DNA of 59,910 bases from Rhodobiaceae bacterium. GTDB taxonomy: Bacteria; Pseudomonadota; Alphaproteobacteria; Rhizobiales; NORP267. The position numbers and the translations under genes were made by a program. This document shows positions 44,035 to 51,992 of the stretch, one piece after another (position 1 is the stretch's first letter; each line of letters starts with the position of its first letter). The notes beneath the pieces are model-generated. The model had not been told where the DNA came from. It ran no database searches and worked only from the letters and a program-made list of their open reading frames with translations. The stretch lies in NCBI GenBank assembly GCA_020441905.1, contig JAGRLG010000074.1, positions 1-59,910 of the forward strand, in the 5' to 3' direction.

Positions 44035-45675
44035 TTGGCGCGGGAAGACTATGACCTGCTGATCATCGGCGGCGGCATTAATGGCGCCGCCGTCGCCCGC
44101 GATGCCAGCGGGCGCGGGCTCTCAGTATTTCTCGCCGAGCGCGGAGACTATGCCTCCGCCACCTCGTCGGCCTCCTCCAAGCTCATCCATGGCGGCCTGC
44201 GCTATCTTGAGAACCACGACATCTCGCTGGTGCGCGAATCGCTCAAGGAGCGCGATATCCTGCTGCGCATCGCCCCCCATCTGGTCCAGCCGCTGCGTTT
44301 CCTGCTCCCGGCCTACAAGGATCATGGCCGCCCGCCCTGGCTGCTGCGTCTTGGCCTGTTCGTCTACGACCTGCTGGCCGGATCGCGCCGCATCGAGCGT
44401 TCAGGCGCCCTCGGCGCGGACGAAATCAGGGAACTGCCCGGCCTCGCCCGCGCCGGACTGCGCACTGTGCTCTATTATTTCGATTGCCAGACCGACGATT
44501 CCCGCCTCGTCATGGCAAACCTGCTCGACGCCCGCGCCCGGGGCGCCGACATAGCCAATCGCCGCGAAGTGGTGGCGATCGCCCCCAATGCCCGCGGCTA
44601 CAGCGTCGAGGTGCGCGAGCCCGGCGGCTACCGCACCATTCAGGCGCGCTTTGTCGTCAATACCGCCGGCCCCTGGGCCAACAAGGTGCTGGACCTGTGC
44701 GCCGCCGACCTGCCGCGCCACAAGTTGCGCCTGGTTCGTGGCAGCCATATCGTCCTGCGCAGCCCCGATCCGGCCGGCGAAGACGCCTATCTGCTGCAAA
44801 ACAGCGATGGCCGCGTCGTCTTCGTCATTCCCTGGCTGCGCCACTTCCTCATGATAGGCACCACCGACGTCGCCCACACCGGAGATCCGGCCAGCGCCCG
44901 CTGCTCCCCTGCCGAGCGCGCCTACCTCCTTGACGCCTATAACAATCATTTCTCCCACCCCGGCGGCCCGGCCCAGTCCAGGGATGTCGTGTGGTCCTTC
45001 GCCGGCGTGCGAGCGCTGTTTGACGACGGCAGCGACAATCCCAGCAAGGTCACCCGCGACGCCCGCATCCTGTGGCGGCGCCAGGGCAGCGGCGGCTTTG
45101 TCACCGTTTATGGCGGCAAGCTGACGACCCATCGCCGCCTGGCGGAAAAGGTTCTGCGCGCCCTGGCTATGATGGGTGCGAGGACCGGGCGGCGCTGGAC
45201 CCACAAGGCGCCGCTGGCCGGCGGAACGATGGGCCGGCGCGAACTCGCCGCCCTGGCCCGCGGCGGGCCGCAGGTCCTTCACGGCGCGGTGCGCCGGCGC
45301 TGGGTCGCCACCTATGGCGATGCCGCCGCCGCGCTGTTTCAGACCGTGCGCGATGCCCCCGAAAAAGCGCGCGAGATCGCGCCGCGGATTCACCTCGCCG
45401 AGCTCGAGCACGCCGTCGCCAAGGAAGATGTGCGCACCGCGGAAGATTTCCTCTACCGCCGCACCAAGCTGTTTCTCAGCCTCGACGCCAAAAGCCGCCG
45501 CGCGGTGGCAGACTGGTTCAATGAGCGGGCGGGACTTGGCGCCGGTTCGCACATCCACGCCCATTCCGGAACAAACGGCACAAATGGCGGCGGTCCGCCG
45601 GCAGGCGGGCTAGCCGACGAAACTGCGGCCCTGGCACCTTCCCGGCGCGGAAACGGGCCGCCATCGGCCTCTTAA
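44035..45675 (+). CDS. glpD: aerobic glycerol-3-phosphate dehydrogenase
   Basis: A 546-residue FAD enzyme that oxidises glycerol 3-phosphate to dihydroxyacetone phosphate and reduces quinone at the inner membrane. The FAD motif DYDLLIIGGGINGAAVARDA is at the N-terminus; SSASSKLIHGGLRYLENHD near 40 and FAGVRALFDDGSDNPSKVTR near 325 are family signatures. The last 40 residues are a low-complexity Gly/Ala tail. The TTG at 44035 has AGGA at 10-nt spacing and gives the family start; TTG 44026 and ATG 43975 are in frame. An unusual palindrome follows the stop. Confidence 0.92.
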   Translation: MAREDYDLLIIGGGINGAAVARDASGRGLSVFLAERGDYASATSSASSKLIHGGLRYLENHDISLVRESLKERDILLRIAPHLVQPLRFLLPAYKDHGRPPWLLRLGLFVYDLLAGSRRIERSGALGADEIRELPGLARAGLRTVLYYFDCQTDDSRLVMANLLDARARGADIANRREVVAIAPNARGYSVEVREPGGYRTIQARFVVNTAGPWANKVLDLCAADLPRHKLRLVRGSHIVLRSPDPAGEDAYLLQNSDGRVVFVIPWLRHFLMIGTTDVAHTGDPASARCSPAERAYLLDAYNNHFSHPGGPAQSRDVVWSFAGVRALFDDGSDNPSKVTRDARILWRRQGSGGFVTVYGGKLTTHRRLAEKVLRALAMMGARTGRRWTHKAPLAGGTMGRRELAALARGGPQVLHGAVRRRWVATYGDAAAALFQTVRDAPEKAREIAPRIHLAELEHAVAKEDVRTAEDFLYRRTKLFLSLDAKSRRAVADWFNERAGLGAGSHIHAHSGTNGTNGGGPPAGGLADETAALAPSRRGNGPPSAS

Positions 45676-45716
45676 GTATACTTTTTGTATACCATAGTAA
45701 TTGTTATGGTATACAA
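45676..45716. promoter_or_regulatory. palindromic operator cluster with three GTATAC sites
   Basis: A perfect 12-bp inverted repeat TTGTATACCATA / TATGGTATACAA with an 8-nt spacer occupies 45685-45716, and a further GTATAC lies at 45676-45681. TTGTATAC-type sites match the FadR/GntR operator pattern. It is AT-rich against a 65-70% GC background and lies between glpD and motA. It is not a terminator: no T-tract follows on either strand. Confidence 0.6.
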
Positions 45717-45742
45717 ACAGTTAAATAAAAAATGATGATATT

Positions 45743-45770
45743 TTGAACTTTCTCCGCCTCAGGTTAGATA
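45743..45770 (+). promoter_or_regulatory. candidate sigma-70 promoter of motA-motB
   Basis: TTGAAC (45743-45748) and TAGATA (45765-45770) are 16 bp apart, about 100 nt before the motA start, in the AT-rich gap. The GTATAC palindromes lie 27 nt upstream and could control it. Confidence 0.4.
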
Positions 45771-45877
45771 TTGTTTAGAGAATAGGCGTATCGTTCATCC
45801 CACAGAGCAAGAAGACCGGCCCGTCACGGGGACATTCCAAGGCCGGCTGATGCGCGTCTGAACAGAGTGGGGTGGTC

Positions 45878-46666
45878 ATGGATATCGCAACAATCGCAGG
45901 TCTTGTCGTCGGCGCCTTCATTGTTCTCGCCGCCATTCTCGTCGGCGGCGATCTGCTGGCCTTTGTCGACGTTCCCTCAACGCTGATCGTGCTCGGCGGC
46001 ACCCTGGCCACCACGGTGATCCGCTTTCCGCTCTCCGGCGTGCTGTCGGCTCTCGTTCTTGGCGGCAAGGTGGCCTTCACCCACAAGAAGGTCGAGGCCC
46101 GCACCATGATCGAGGAGATCGCGAAGCTGGCCGACATCATGCGCCGCAATGGCCCGCTGGGGCTGGAAAACATCGAAATTTCCGATCCCCTGCTGGCCAA
46201 GGGCATCCAGTTCATTTCCGATGGCTACGAAGCGCCCTTCATCCAGGAAACCCTGGAGCGCGAGCGCGATCTGGAGCTTGAGCGCCTCGAAGAGGGCAAG
46301 AGCATCTTCAAGGCGATGAACGATTCGGCGCCCGCTTTCGGCATGATCGGAACCCTGGTCGGGCTGGTGCAGATGCTTCAGACCATGGACGATCCCTCGA
46401 CCATCGGCCCCTCCATGGCCATCGCCCTGCTGACCACCCTCTACGGCGCCCTGATCGCCAACCTGATCTGCACCCCGGTTTGCGACAAGCTGGCGCGCAA
46501 GATCAAGGTCGAGGAAGTCAATTCCTCGCTCGCCATCGACGGCATCATGCAGATCCGCGAGAACAAGAGCCCCAATCTGATCCGCGAACTGCTGTTCGCC
46601 TATCTGCCGGCAAAGCAGCGCGGCGAAATCGCGGCCGAAGCCGAAGCCCAGGCCCAGCCGGCCTAG
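45878..46666 (+). CDS. motA: flagellar stator protein MotA/PomA
   Basis: A 262-residue inner-membrane stator subunit. Two N-terminal helices (ATIAGLVVGAFIVLAAILVG and the STLIVLGGTLATTVI segment), a cytoplasmic loop rich in charge (LERERDLELERLEEGKSIFK, about 127-146) and two C-terminal helices with PAFGMIGTLVGLVQMLQTM (about 150) and the LLTTLYGALIANLICTP segment. PAFGMIGTLVGLV is the PomA-type consensus. It forms the ion channel with MotB and presses on FliG. GGGGTGG lies ahead of the ATG at 45878. Confidence 0.94.
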   Translation: MDIATIAGLVVGAFIVLAAILVGGDLLAFVDVPSTLIVLGGTLATTVIRFPLSGVLSALVLGGKVAFTHKKVEARTMIEEIAKLADIMRRNGPLGLENIEISDPLLAKGIQFISDGYEAPFIQETLERERDLELERLEEGKSIFKAMNDSAPAFGMIGTLVGLVQMLQTMDDPSTIGPSMAIALLTTLYGALIANLICTPVCDKLARKIKVEEVNSSLAIDGIMQIRENKSPNLIRELLFAYLPAKQRGEIAAEAEAQAQPA

Positions 46667-46721
46667 GCACGCGGCGCGACATTGGCCCGGCGGCACGGCG
46701 CAAACGAAAGGCAGGATAGAG

Positions 46722-47576
46722 ATGGCGAAGGCAAAAAAGGCGGAAGGCGGCGGCGCCCCTGAATGGCTCGTTACCTTTGCCGACCTGATGTCGCTCCTGG
46801 TCTGCTTTTTCGTCCTCATCATCTCCTTTTCCATTCAGGACAAGGAGAAGATGCAGGTCGTCGCCGGCTCGATGCGCGAGGCCTTCGGCGTGCAGGAATT
46901 GAACAAGAAGGCCGGTCTGATCGAGATCGAGGGGGTTCCGGTGCGCGACTACGTCAAGCAGGTGGCGCTGCAACCTCGCGAGCGCGACACCGATTTTGCC
47001 GATGAACTGCATGACGACCGCACCAAGCAGGGTCCGGAAGCCAATACCCACGACTTCGAGCAGGCCAAGGTGGAAACGCCGCGCCAGTTCGCGGCCGCCG
47101 CGGCCTCGCTGCGCCAGGCGCTCCAGGACATGCCGGAGGTGGCCAAGATGGCCGACCAGGTGGTGGTTGAGGAAACGCCGGAAGGGCTGAACATCCAGCT
47201 TCTCGACCGCGACGGCCGCTCGATGTTCGCCGCCGGGTCGAAGAACCCTTATGAGCACACCAGGCTTATCCTGGCGGGGATTGCGCCGATCCTGAAGGCG
47301 CTGCCCAACCGCATCGCCATTACCGGTCACACGGACGCTGCGCGCACCTATGACCGCACCGGCTATACCCGCTGGGAGCTCAGCGCCGACCGCGCCAATT
47401 CCGCCCGCGCCATTCTGGCCGAAAACGGCATCCCGTCGGATCGCTTCCATTCGGTGACCGGCAAGGCGGACAGCGAACCGCTGTTTCCCGACAACGGCTT
47501 TCTCGCCGCCAACCGGCGCATCTCAATCCTGCTGATGTCGGAAGCCCCGCCGCTGCCGGTCGGCCACCGGCCCTGA
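46722..47576 (+). CDS. motB: flagellar motor protein MotB (OmpA-domain stator)
   Basis: A 284-residue stator subunit. A short cytoplasmic start leads to one membrane helix, WLVTFADLMSLLVCFFVLII (about 15-34), with the ion-carrying Asp21 in TFADLM. After a long plug/linker (about 40-150) comes an OmpA-like peptidoglycan-binding domain: NRIAITGHTDAARTYDRTGY near 204, ELSADRANSARAIL near 230 and GFLAANRRISILL near 262. It follows motA by 55 nt. No other flagellar genes are in the window. Confidence 0.93.
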   Translation: MAKAKKAEGGGAPEWLVTFADLMSLLVCFFVLIISFSIQDKEKMQVVAGSMREAFGVQELNKKAGLIEIEGVPVRDYVKQVALQPRERDTDFADELHDDRTKQGPEANTHDFEQAKVETPRQFAAAAASLRQALQDMPEVAKMADQVVVEETPEGLNIQLLDRDGRSMFAAGSKNPYEHTRLILAGIAPILKALPNRIAITGHTDAARTYDRTGYTRWELSADRANSARAILAENGIPSDRFHSVTGKADSEPLFPDNGFLAANRRISILLMSEAPPLPVGHRP

Positions 47577-47586
47577 CGCAACCCGG

Positions 47587-48039
47587 TCAGGCGACCGGTT
47601 CCACCTGCAAGGTCGCGCCGTCGACCCCGGTTACCCGGACCTGCGTCTTTTCCATGGCATCGGGGCCGGCAACCAGCCAGATCGTATCGTCGATACGGAT
47701 GCGCCCGCGCCCGCCGCGGATCGGCTCGTCAAGGGTGAACACCTTGCCGACATGGCGCGCTGCGCGCCGGTTGAGAAAAGGTTCGGCATCTTCCCGTTCG
47801 CGCTTGATCAGCAGCCGCGAGCCGGCCAGCAGGACAATCGAAAACACCGCGAAAAGGGTAACCTGGACCTGCCACGAGCTATCCCAGAACAGCGCCATTA
47901 CGCCGACCGCCAGCGCCGCCGCGCCGAGCCAGAGGAAAAAGAAGGTGCCGGTCAACAACTCGGCGACCAGCAACAGACCGGCCAGCACCCACCAGTTCCA
48001 CAATCCCAGCGCGCCCGCCATGTCGGCCAGCATGTCCAT
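47587..48039 (-). CDS. NfeD family membrane protein
   Basis: A 150-residue NfeD-type protein: three membrane helices (about 13-75), then a soluble OB-fold domain RGGRGRIRIDDTIWLVAGPD and KTQVRVTGVDGATLQVEPVA at the C-terminus. NfeD proteins pair with SPFH proteins to organise membrane microdomains and quality control. It begins 12 nt after the SPFH gene stop, supporting joint function. Confidence 0.9.
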   Translation of the reverse strand: MDMLADMAGALGLWNWWVLAGLLLVAELLTGTFFFLWLGAAALAVGVMALFWDSSWQVQVTLFAVFSIVLLAGSRLLIKREREDAEPFLNRRAARHVGKVFTLDEPIRGGRGRIRIDDTIWLVAGPDAMEKTQVRVTGVDGATLQVEPVA

Positions 48040-48051
48040 GGCGAAACGCTC

Positions 48052-49029
48052 CTATCTCGACTTGGGATCGACCGGCGGCACCGAGCCGGAGGGGCGGGGC
48101 GGCTGAGGTCCAAGGCCCTCGCGAGCAATCTCGGCAATGCCGCCCAGCGCGCCGATCAGGGCGCTCGCCTCGACCGGCATCATGAAGACCTTCTGGTTCG
48201 GCGATTTGGCGAATTCGCTCAAGGCGGCGACATATTTCTGGGCGACGAAGTAGTTCAGCGCCTGGGCCGAGCCCGACGCCACGGCGTCGGAAACCACCTG
48301 GGTTGCCCGTGCCTCGGCCTCGGCCTGGCGTTCGCGCGCCTCGGCATCGCGGAAGGCGGCTTCCTTGCGCCCCTCGGCGGCCAGGATCTGGGCCTGCTTC
48401 TCGCCGTCGGCGCGCAGCACTTCCGACTGGCGGTCGCCCTCGGCGACCAGAATGGTGGCGCGCTTGTCGCGCTCCGCCTTCATCTGCCGGGCCATCGAAT
48501 CGACCAGGTCGCGGGGCGGGTTGATGTCCTTGATCTCGATACGGGTAACCTTGACGCCCCAGGGACCGGTGGCGGCATCGACCACCGACAGGAGGCGGTG
48601 ATTGATTTCGTCGCGCTGCGACAGCAATTCGTCGAGATCCATCGATCCCATGACGGTACGGATATTGGTCATGGTCAGGTTGAGGATCGCTGTCTGCAGA
48701 TCGGCGACCTCGTAGCTCGCCTTGGCGGCGTCGAGCACCTGGAAGAACTGCACGCCGTCAACGGTTACCGTGGCGTTGTCGCGGGTGATGACTTCCTGGC
48801 TTGGAACGTCGACCACCTGCTCCATCATGTTCATCTTGTGCCCGATGCGATTGATGAAAGGCACGATGATGGTCAGGCCGGGCGTCAGGGTACGGGTATA
48901 TTTGCCGAAGCGCTCGACGGTGTAGTTATAGCCCTGCGGCACCGTCTTGACCGCCAGCAGAATGAAGACGATCGCCAGGATCAGCAGGACCAGGACGAAG
49001 ACATCGAGACCACCAATCATCTCGCTCAC
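48052..49029 (-). CDS. SPFH/stomatin-like protein (QmcA type)
   Basis: A 325-residue membrane-anchored SPFH protein. One N-terminal helix ([20 protein letters not shown], about 11-30) precedes the band-7 domain with [33 protein letters not shown] and [19 protein letters not shown]; a long Ala/Glu helical coil follows ([20 protein letters not shown], about 225-244). It forms large membrane rings with NfeD-type partners and FtsH. First gene of a two-gene unit with nfeD. Confidence 0.92.
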   Translation of the reverse strand: MSEMIGGLDVFVLVLLILAIVFILLAVKTVPQGYNYTVERFGKYTRTLTPGLTIIVPFINRIGHKMNMMEQVVDVPSQEVITRDNATVTVDGVQFFQVLDAAKASYEVADLQTAILNLTMTNIRTVMGSMDLDELLSQRDEINHRLLSVVDAATGPWGVKVTRIEIKDINPPRDLVDSMARQMKAERDKRATILVAEGDRQSEVLRADGEKQAQILAAEGRKEAAFRDAEARERQAEAEARATQVVSDAVASGSAQALNYFVAQKYVAALSEFAKSPNQKVFMMPVEASALIGALGGIAEIAREGLGPQPPRPSGSVPPVDPKSR

Positions 49030-49151
49030 CTTTTTCTATTGCCGTCGATTCGCTGGCTCGAATCGTAAACGAGCCCCGCGGCCGCGGCTAACAAAAAGCT
49101 GTCGGGGGATTTGGCCCCGCCTGGCGCCGCCAGAGCAAAAGAAAACGGCGC

Positions 49152-50195
49152 TCACGCCCATCCGGCAAGCTCGCGCCGCACCACATGCTCGATCACATCG
49201 ATGCCCGAGGCACCGGCATTGAGGCAGGCCAGGGCGGCGAAATTCTCGCCCCCCGCGGTGCGGAAGCCCTCCGCATTCTGGATCGCGATTTCCTCCAGCG
49301 TCTCAACGCAGTCGGCGACAAACCCCGGCGTGACGACGGCGATATTGCGCACCCCCTCGCGCGCCAGGCGGGCAATGGTGGCATCGGTATAGGGCTCCAG
49401 CCATTCGGCCCGGCCAAGCCGCGACTGGAAGGTCAGCGGCAGTCGCGTTTCGTCCCAGCCCAGTTCCTCGCGCAGCAGCCGCGCCGTCTTGGCGCAGTGG
49501 CAGTAATAGGGGTCGCCTTTTTCAAAATAGCTTTTCGGCAGACCGTGGAAGGAGGCCACCACGACATCCGGCTCGAAGGACAGCGCCGCGATCTGCTGGC
49601 GCATCGATCCCGCCAGCGCCGAGATATAGGCCGGATCGTCGTGATAGGGCGGCACGGTTCGCAGCGCCGGCTGCCAGCGCATCGCCATCAGGGCGCGGAA
49701 AGCCTCGTCATTGACCGTGGCCGTCGTCGCCGCGCTGTATTGCGGATAGAGCGGAAAAAGCAGGATGCGCTCGCAGCCCCGGTCCTTGAGGCGGCTCATG
49801 ACTTCGCCGATAGAGGGCTGGCCGTAGCGCATCGCCCAGTCGACCGCGACATCGCCTAGCTCGCCCAGCCGCGCCGCCAGGCCGCCGGCCTGGTCGCGGG
49901 TAATGGTGCGCAGCGGCGACTCGCCGCGCTCCTTGTCCCAGATCTGGTCATAGGCATGGCCACTTTTTTTCGGCCTCGTCGTCAGGATCACAAGATTGAG
50001 CAGCGGCCACCACAGCGCCCGGTTGGTCTCGACCACCCGCCGGTCGGAAAGGAATTGCTTCAAATAGCGGCGGATCGACCAGTAATCGGTGGCTTCCGGC
50101 GTGCCCAGATTGACCAGCAGCACGCCGACGCGCCCGCTCTCGATCTGCGGATGACCGGGCGGGAAATGGCGTCCGGCACGCCCTTGCTCTTTCAT
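49152..50195 (-). CDS. hemH: ferrochelatase
   Basis: A 347-residue enzyme that inserts Fe(II) into protoporphyrin IX, the last step of haem synthesis. Start VGVLLVNLGTPEATDYWSIR, active-site SFHGLPKSYFEKGDPY (about 208, catalytic His), CEKTARLL-equivalent CAKTARLLREELGW near 228, and TPGFVADCVETLEEIAIQNA near 285 with the conserved Glu. No 2Fe-2S cluster Cys set at the C-terminus. ATG at 50195 has AAAGG upstream; the frame is open to 50294. It follows the metal-exporter-like gene on the same strand, behind a Fur-like box. Confidence 0.96.
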   Translation of the reverse strand: MKEQGRAGRHFPPGHPQIESGRVGVLLVNLGTPEATDYWSIRRYLKQFLSDRRVVETNRALWWPLLNLVILTTRPKKSGHAYDQIWDKERGESPLRTITRDQAGGLAARLGELGDVAVDWAMRYGQPSIGEVMSRLKDRGCERILLFPLYPQYSAATTATVNDEAFRALMAMRWQPALRTVPPYHDDPAYISALAGSMRQQIAALSFEPDVVVASFHGLPKSYFEKGDPYYCHCAKTARLLREELGWDETRLPLTFQSRLGRAEWLEPYTDATIARLAREGVRNIAVVTPGFVADCVETLEEIAIQNAEGFRTAGGENFAALACLNAGASGIDVIEHVVRRELAGWA

Positions 50196-50297
50196 GATCG
50201 GACCTTTCTCCGGCGCAAACATTCCGGGCGCGAGCCTGCGCGCACCGCGCCAAACATAGCCCGCAATTATGTTCAGTCCAGCACCCGCAGGCACCGG

Positions 50298-51491
50298 CTA
50301 TTCGAACAGGAAATAATAGCTATAGGCGAGAATGAATGCGGGAATGGCGCTGTAGACGGTCGCCAGCAGGGCGGCGCGCGGCGCCAGCGCCAGCGCCGGA
50401 AACAGCGCATCGCCGTCATTGGCGATGGAGTTGCCAAGCTGCGCCGACAGTGGAACGACACCGGTGACATAAAGCGAGGTGACGACGATCTGCGGCCCGC
50501 AGCCAGGGATGAAGCCGATGGCGATCGCCACCAGCGGCACGAAAGGCGCCCAGACCGACAGCCAGTTCTCGATTCCCGAGCCGAGAATGTGAACCGCTAG
50601 CTCATAGGAAAGAAACCCGACCACGACCCAGCTGGTGACGAAATTGGTATCCTTGATGACCCGCGTCGTCGAAGTCATGTTCGAGCGCAGATAGGGGCAG
50701 GACTCGGCATGGGCATGGGAAGTGCGCGAAAAGCCCCACATCGCCAGGCACAATGCGGCGCCGGCAACCCCAAGCCAGAACACCGGTATGCCGAGGCCCG
50801 CGATCAGGGCGTCGAAATCGACCTGCGCCGCCACCAGCACGCCGACGCCAAGGCCGGGCAGCACCAGCGCCAGCCAAAACCGCTCCATGAGGCGCCGCCA
50901 CCGGCCCTCTTCCATTTCCCGCCTGCCGGGCAGGAAGGCCGGACAGAGCTGCGGCTTGCCGCCCTGGCTCATGAAATCCTGGCCGTGCACCTTGTCTACG
51001 ATCACGCCGGACACCCAGCCGATGAGGACCGAGATCGACATGATGGCGACCGCCGTCATCGGCTCGCGCGCCAGCAGCAGGAAAGCGGCATCGCCCATGG
51101 TCGCGATCAACACCGAAACCACACCGCCGAAGGTAACGTAACCGCGGGTATACTGGGTGACGACGATAATGGCGCCGCCGCAGCCCGGCATGGCGCCGAG
51201 CAATGCAGCGAACAGCGACTGCCAGCGCCGCGCCGCCTTGAGCAGGTCGCCGATATCGACGGCAAAGGCGCGCTCGAAGGCATAGACGGCGGCAAGGGTG
51301 GCGCCGACAAAAACGGTAACCTGAAGGAAGGCGTCGCTCATCGCCGTGGCGACGATATGGGCATAGTCGCCCGACAGCGAGGCCAGAACGGCCAGCGCGA
51401 GCAGCAACAGCAGCCGCCACGCATTCCGGTTAACCCGGAAATCGGCGGTCTGGGCGATTTGCCGTCCTGCAAGCAAGGCCAATTCTGTCAT
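50298..51491 (-). CDS. putative 10-TM heavy-metal exporter (ArsP_2 / putative manganese transporter family)
   Basis: A 397-residue membrane protein with about ten helices in two related halves: each half has a GCG-type motif, MPGCGGAIIVVTQYTRGYVT (about 105) and IPGCGPQIVVTSLYVTGVV (about 325), which suggests an inverted duplication. The central loop is hydrophilic with several Cys and His (SHAHAESCPYLRS, about 268). The family is annotated as a heavy-metal or manganese exporter; substrate unproven. It precedes hemH and has a Fur-like box upstream, so iron or manganese stress is a reasonable guess. Confidence 0.8.
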   Translation of the reverse strand: MTELALLAGRQIAQTADFRVNRNAWRLLLLLALAVLASLSGDYAHIVATAMSDAFLQVTVFVGATLAAVYAFERAFAVDIGDLLKAARRWQSLFAALLGAMPGCGGAIIVVTQYTRGYVTFGGVVSVLIATMGDAAFLLLAREPMTAVAIMSISVLIGWVSGVIVDKVHGQDFMSQGGKPQLCPAFLPGRREMEEGRWRRLMERFWLALVLPGLGVGVLVAAQVDFDALIAGLGIPVFWLGVAGAALCLAMWGFSRTSHAHAESCPYLRSNMTSTTRVIKDTNFVTSWVVVGFLSYELAVHILGSGIENWLSVWAPFVPLVAIAIGFIPGCGPQIVVTSLYVTGVVPLSAQLGNSIANDGDALFPALALAPRAALLATVYSAIPAFILAYSYYFLFE

Positions 51492-51992
51492 GATCCCGTC
51501 TGGTTCCGATGCGACCGGTTTATCTTAGGCACCCGGGCCGCGGTTACAATCGCAGTCTCGGGCACGAATTGATAATAAGAATTAATTGCATTTCAATCAA
51601 TGTATATTTTCAGGAGAAATCCGGGCGGTATAGTACGGCCGAAAGGCTATCCGGGGTTCGCCGAAGGCAGGCGCCGGACCCGCCGCGCGACCGGACTTGT
51701 CTGGCGCCGCCACTCGCCGCGCTGGGGCGAATTCGCCGCTCCGGCCAGCTTGCTCTGAAGAAGCTGCCTCGCTGTCCCGCCCGGCGGCCAGAAGCGCGGC
51801 CCGCCTGCCGGCCGGACCCCTCTTTCATCCCCTGTTAACCGCAACCGCAAATTGCCCCTGCCCTTAACCGCTTCGCAAGCGGGCACCTCGATACTTGGCC
51901 GCAAATTAGCGCCCCGGCACGAAATCGCCATATCAGTCAGAGCGAGTTTCCCGGCCAGCGCGAGGAGCGGGTTCCCGGGGGGATAACGAATC
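51492..51992. other. 501-nt divergent intergenic region between the exporter gene and the histidine kinase
   Basis: The part near the exporter gene is AT-rich and holds a Fur-like box (51571-51589). The middle is GC-rich without ORF support, and a small hairpin CCGCTT/AAGCGG lies at 51868-51882. Two copies of CCGCAAATT (51845-51853 and 51900-51908) flank that hairpin. I see no gene here. Confidence 0.5.
51571..51589 (-). promoter_or_regulatory. Fur-like box upstream of the exporter-hemH operon
   Basis: GATAATAAGAATTAATTGC matches the 19-bp Fur consensus GATAATGATAATCATTATC at about 13 positions, including the whole left half-site GATAAT. It lies 80 nt before the exporter start in an AT-rich stretch. 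In alphaproteobacteria the binder could equally be Mur or Irr. Confidence 0.45.

Noticed and set aside
45685..45716. palindrome as terminator of glpD
   Set aside because: Downstream sequence is ACAGTTAAATAAAAAA on one strand and AAAAGTATAC on the other, without a T-tract.
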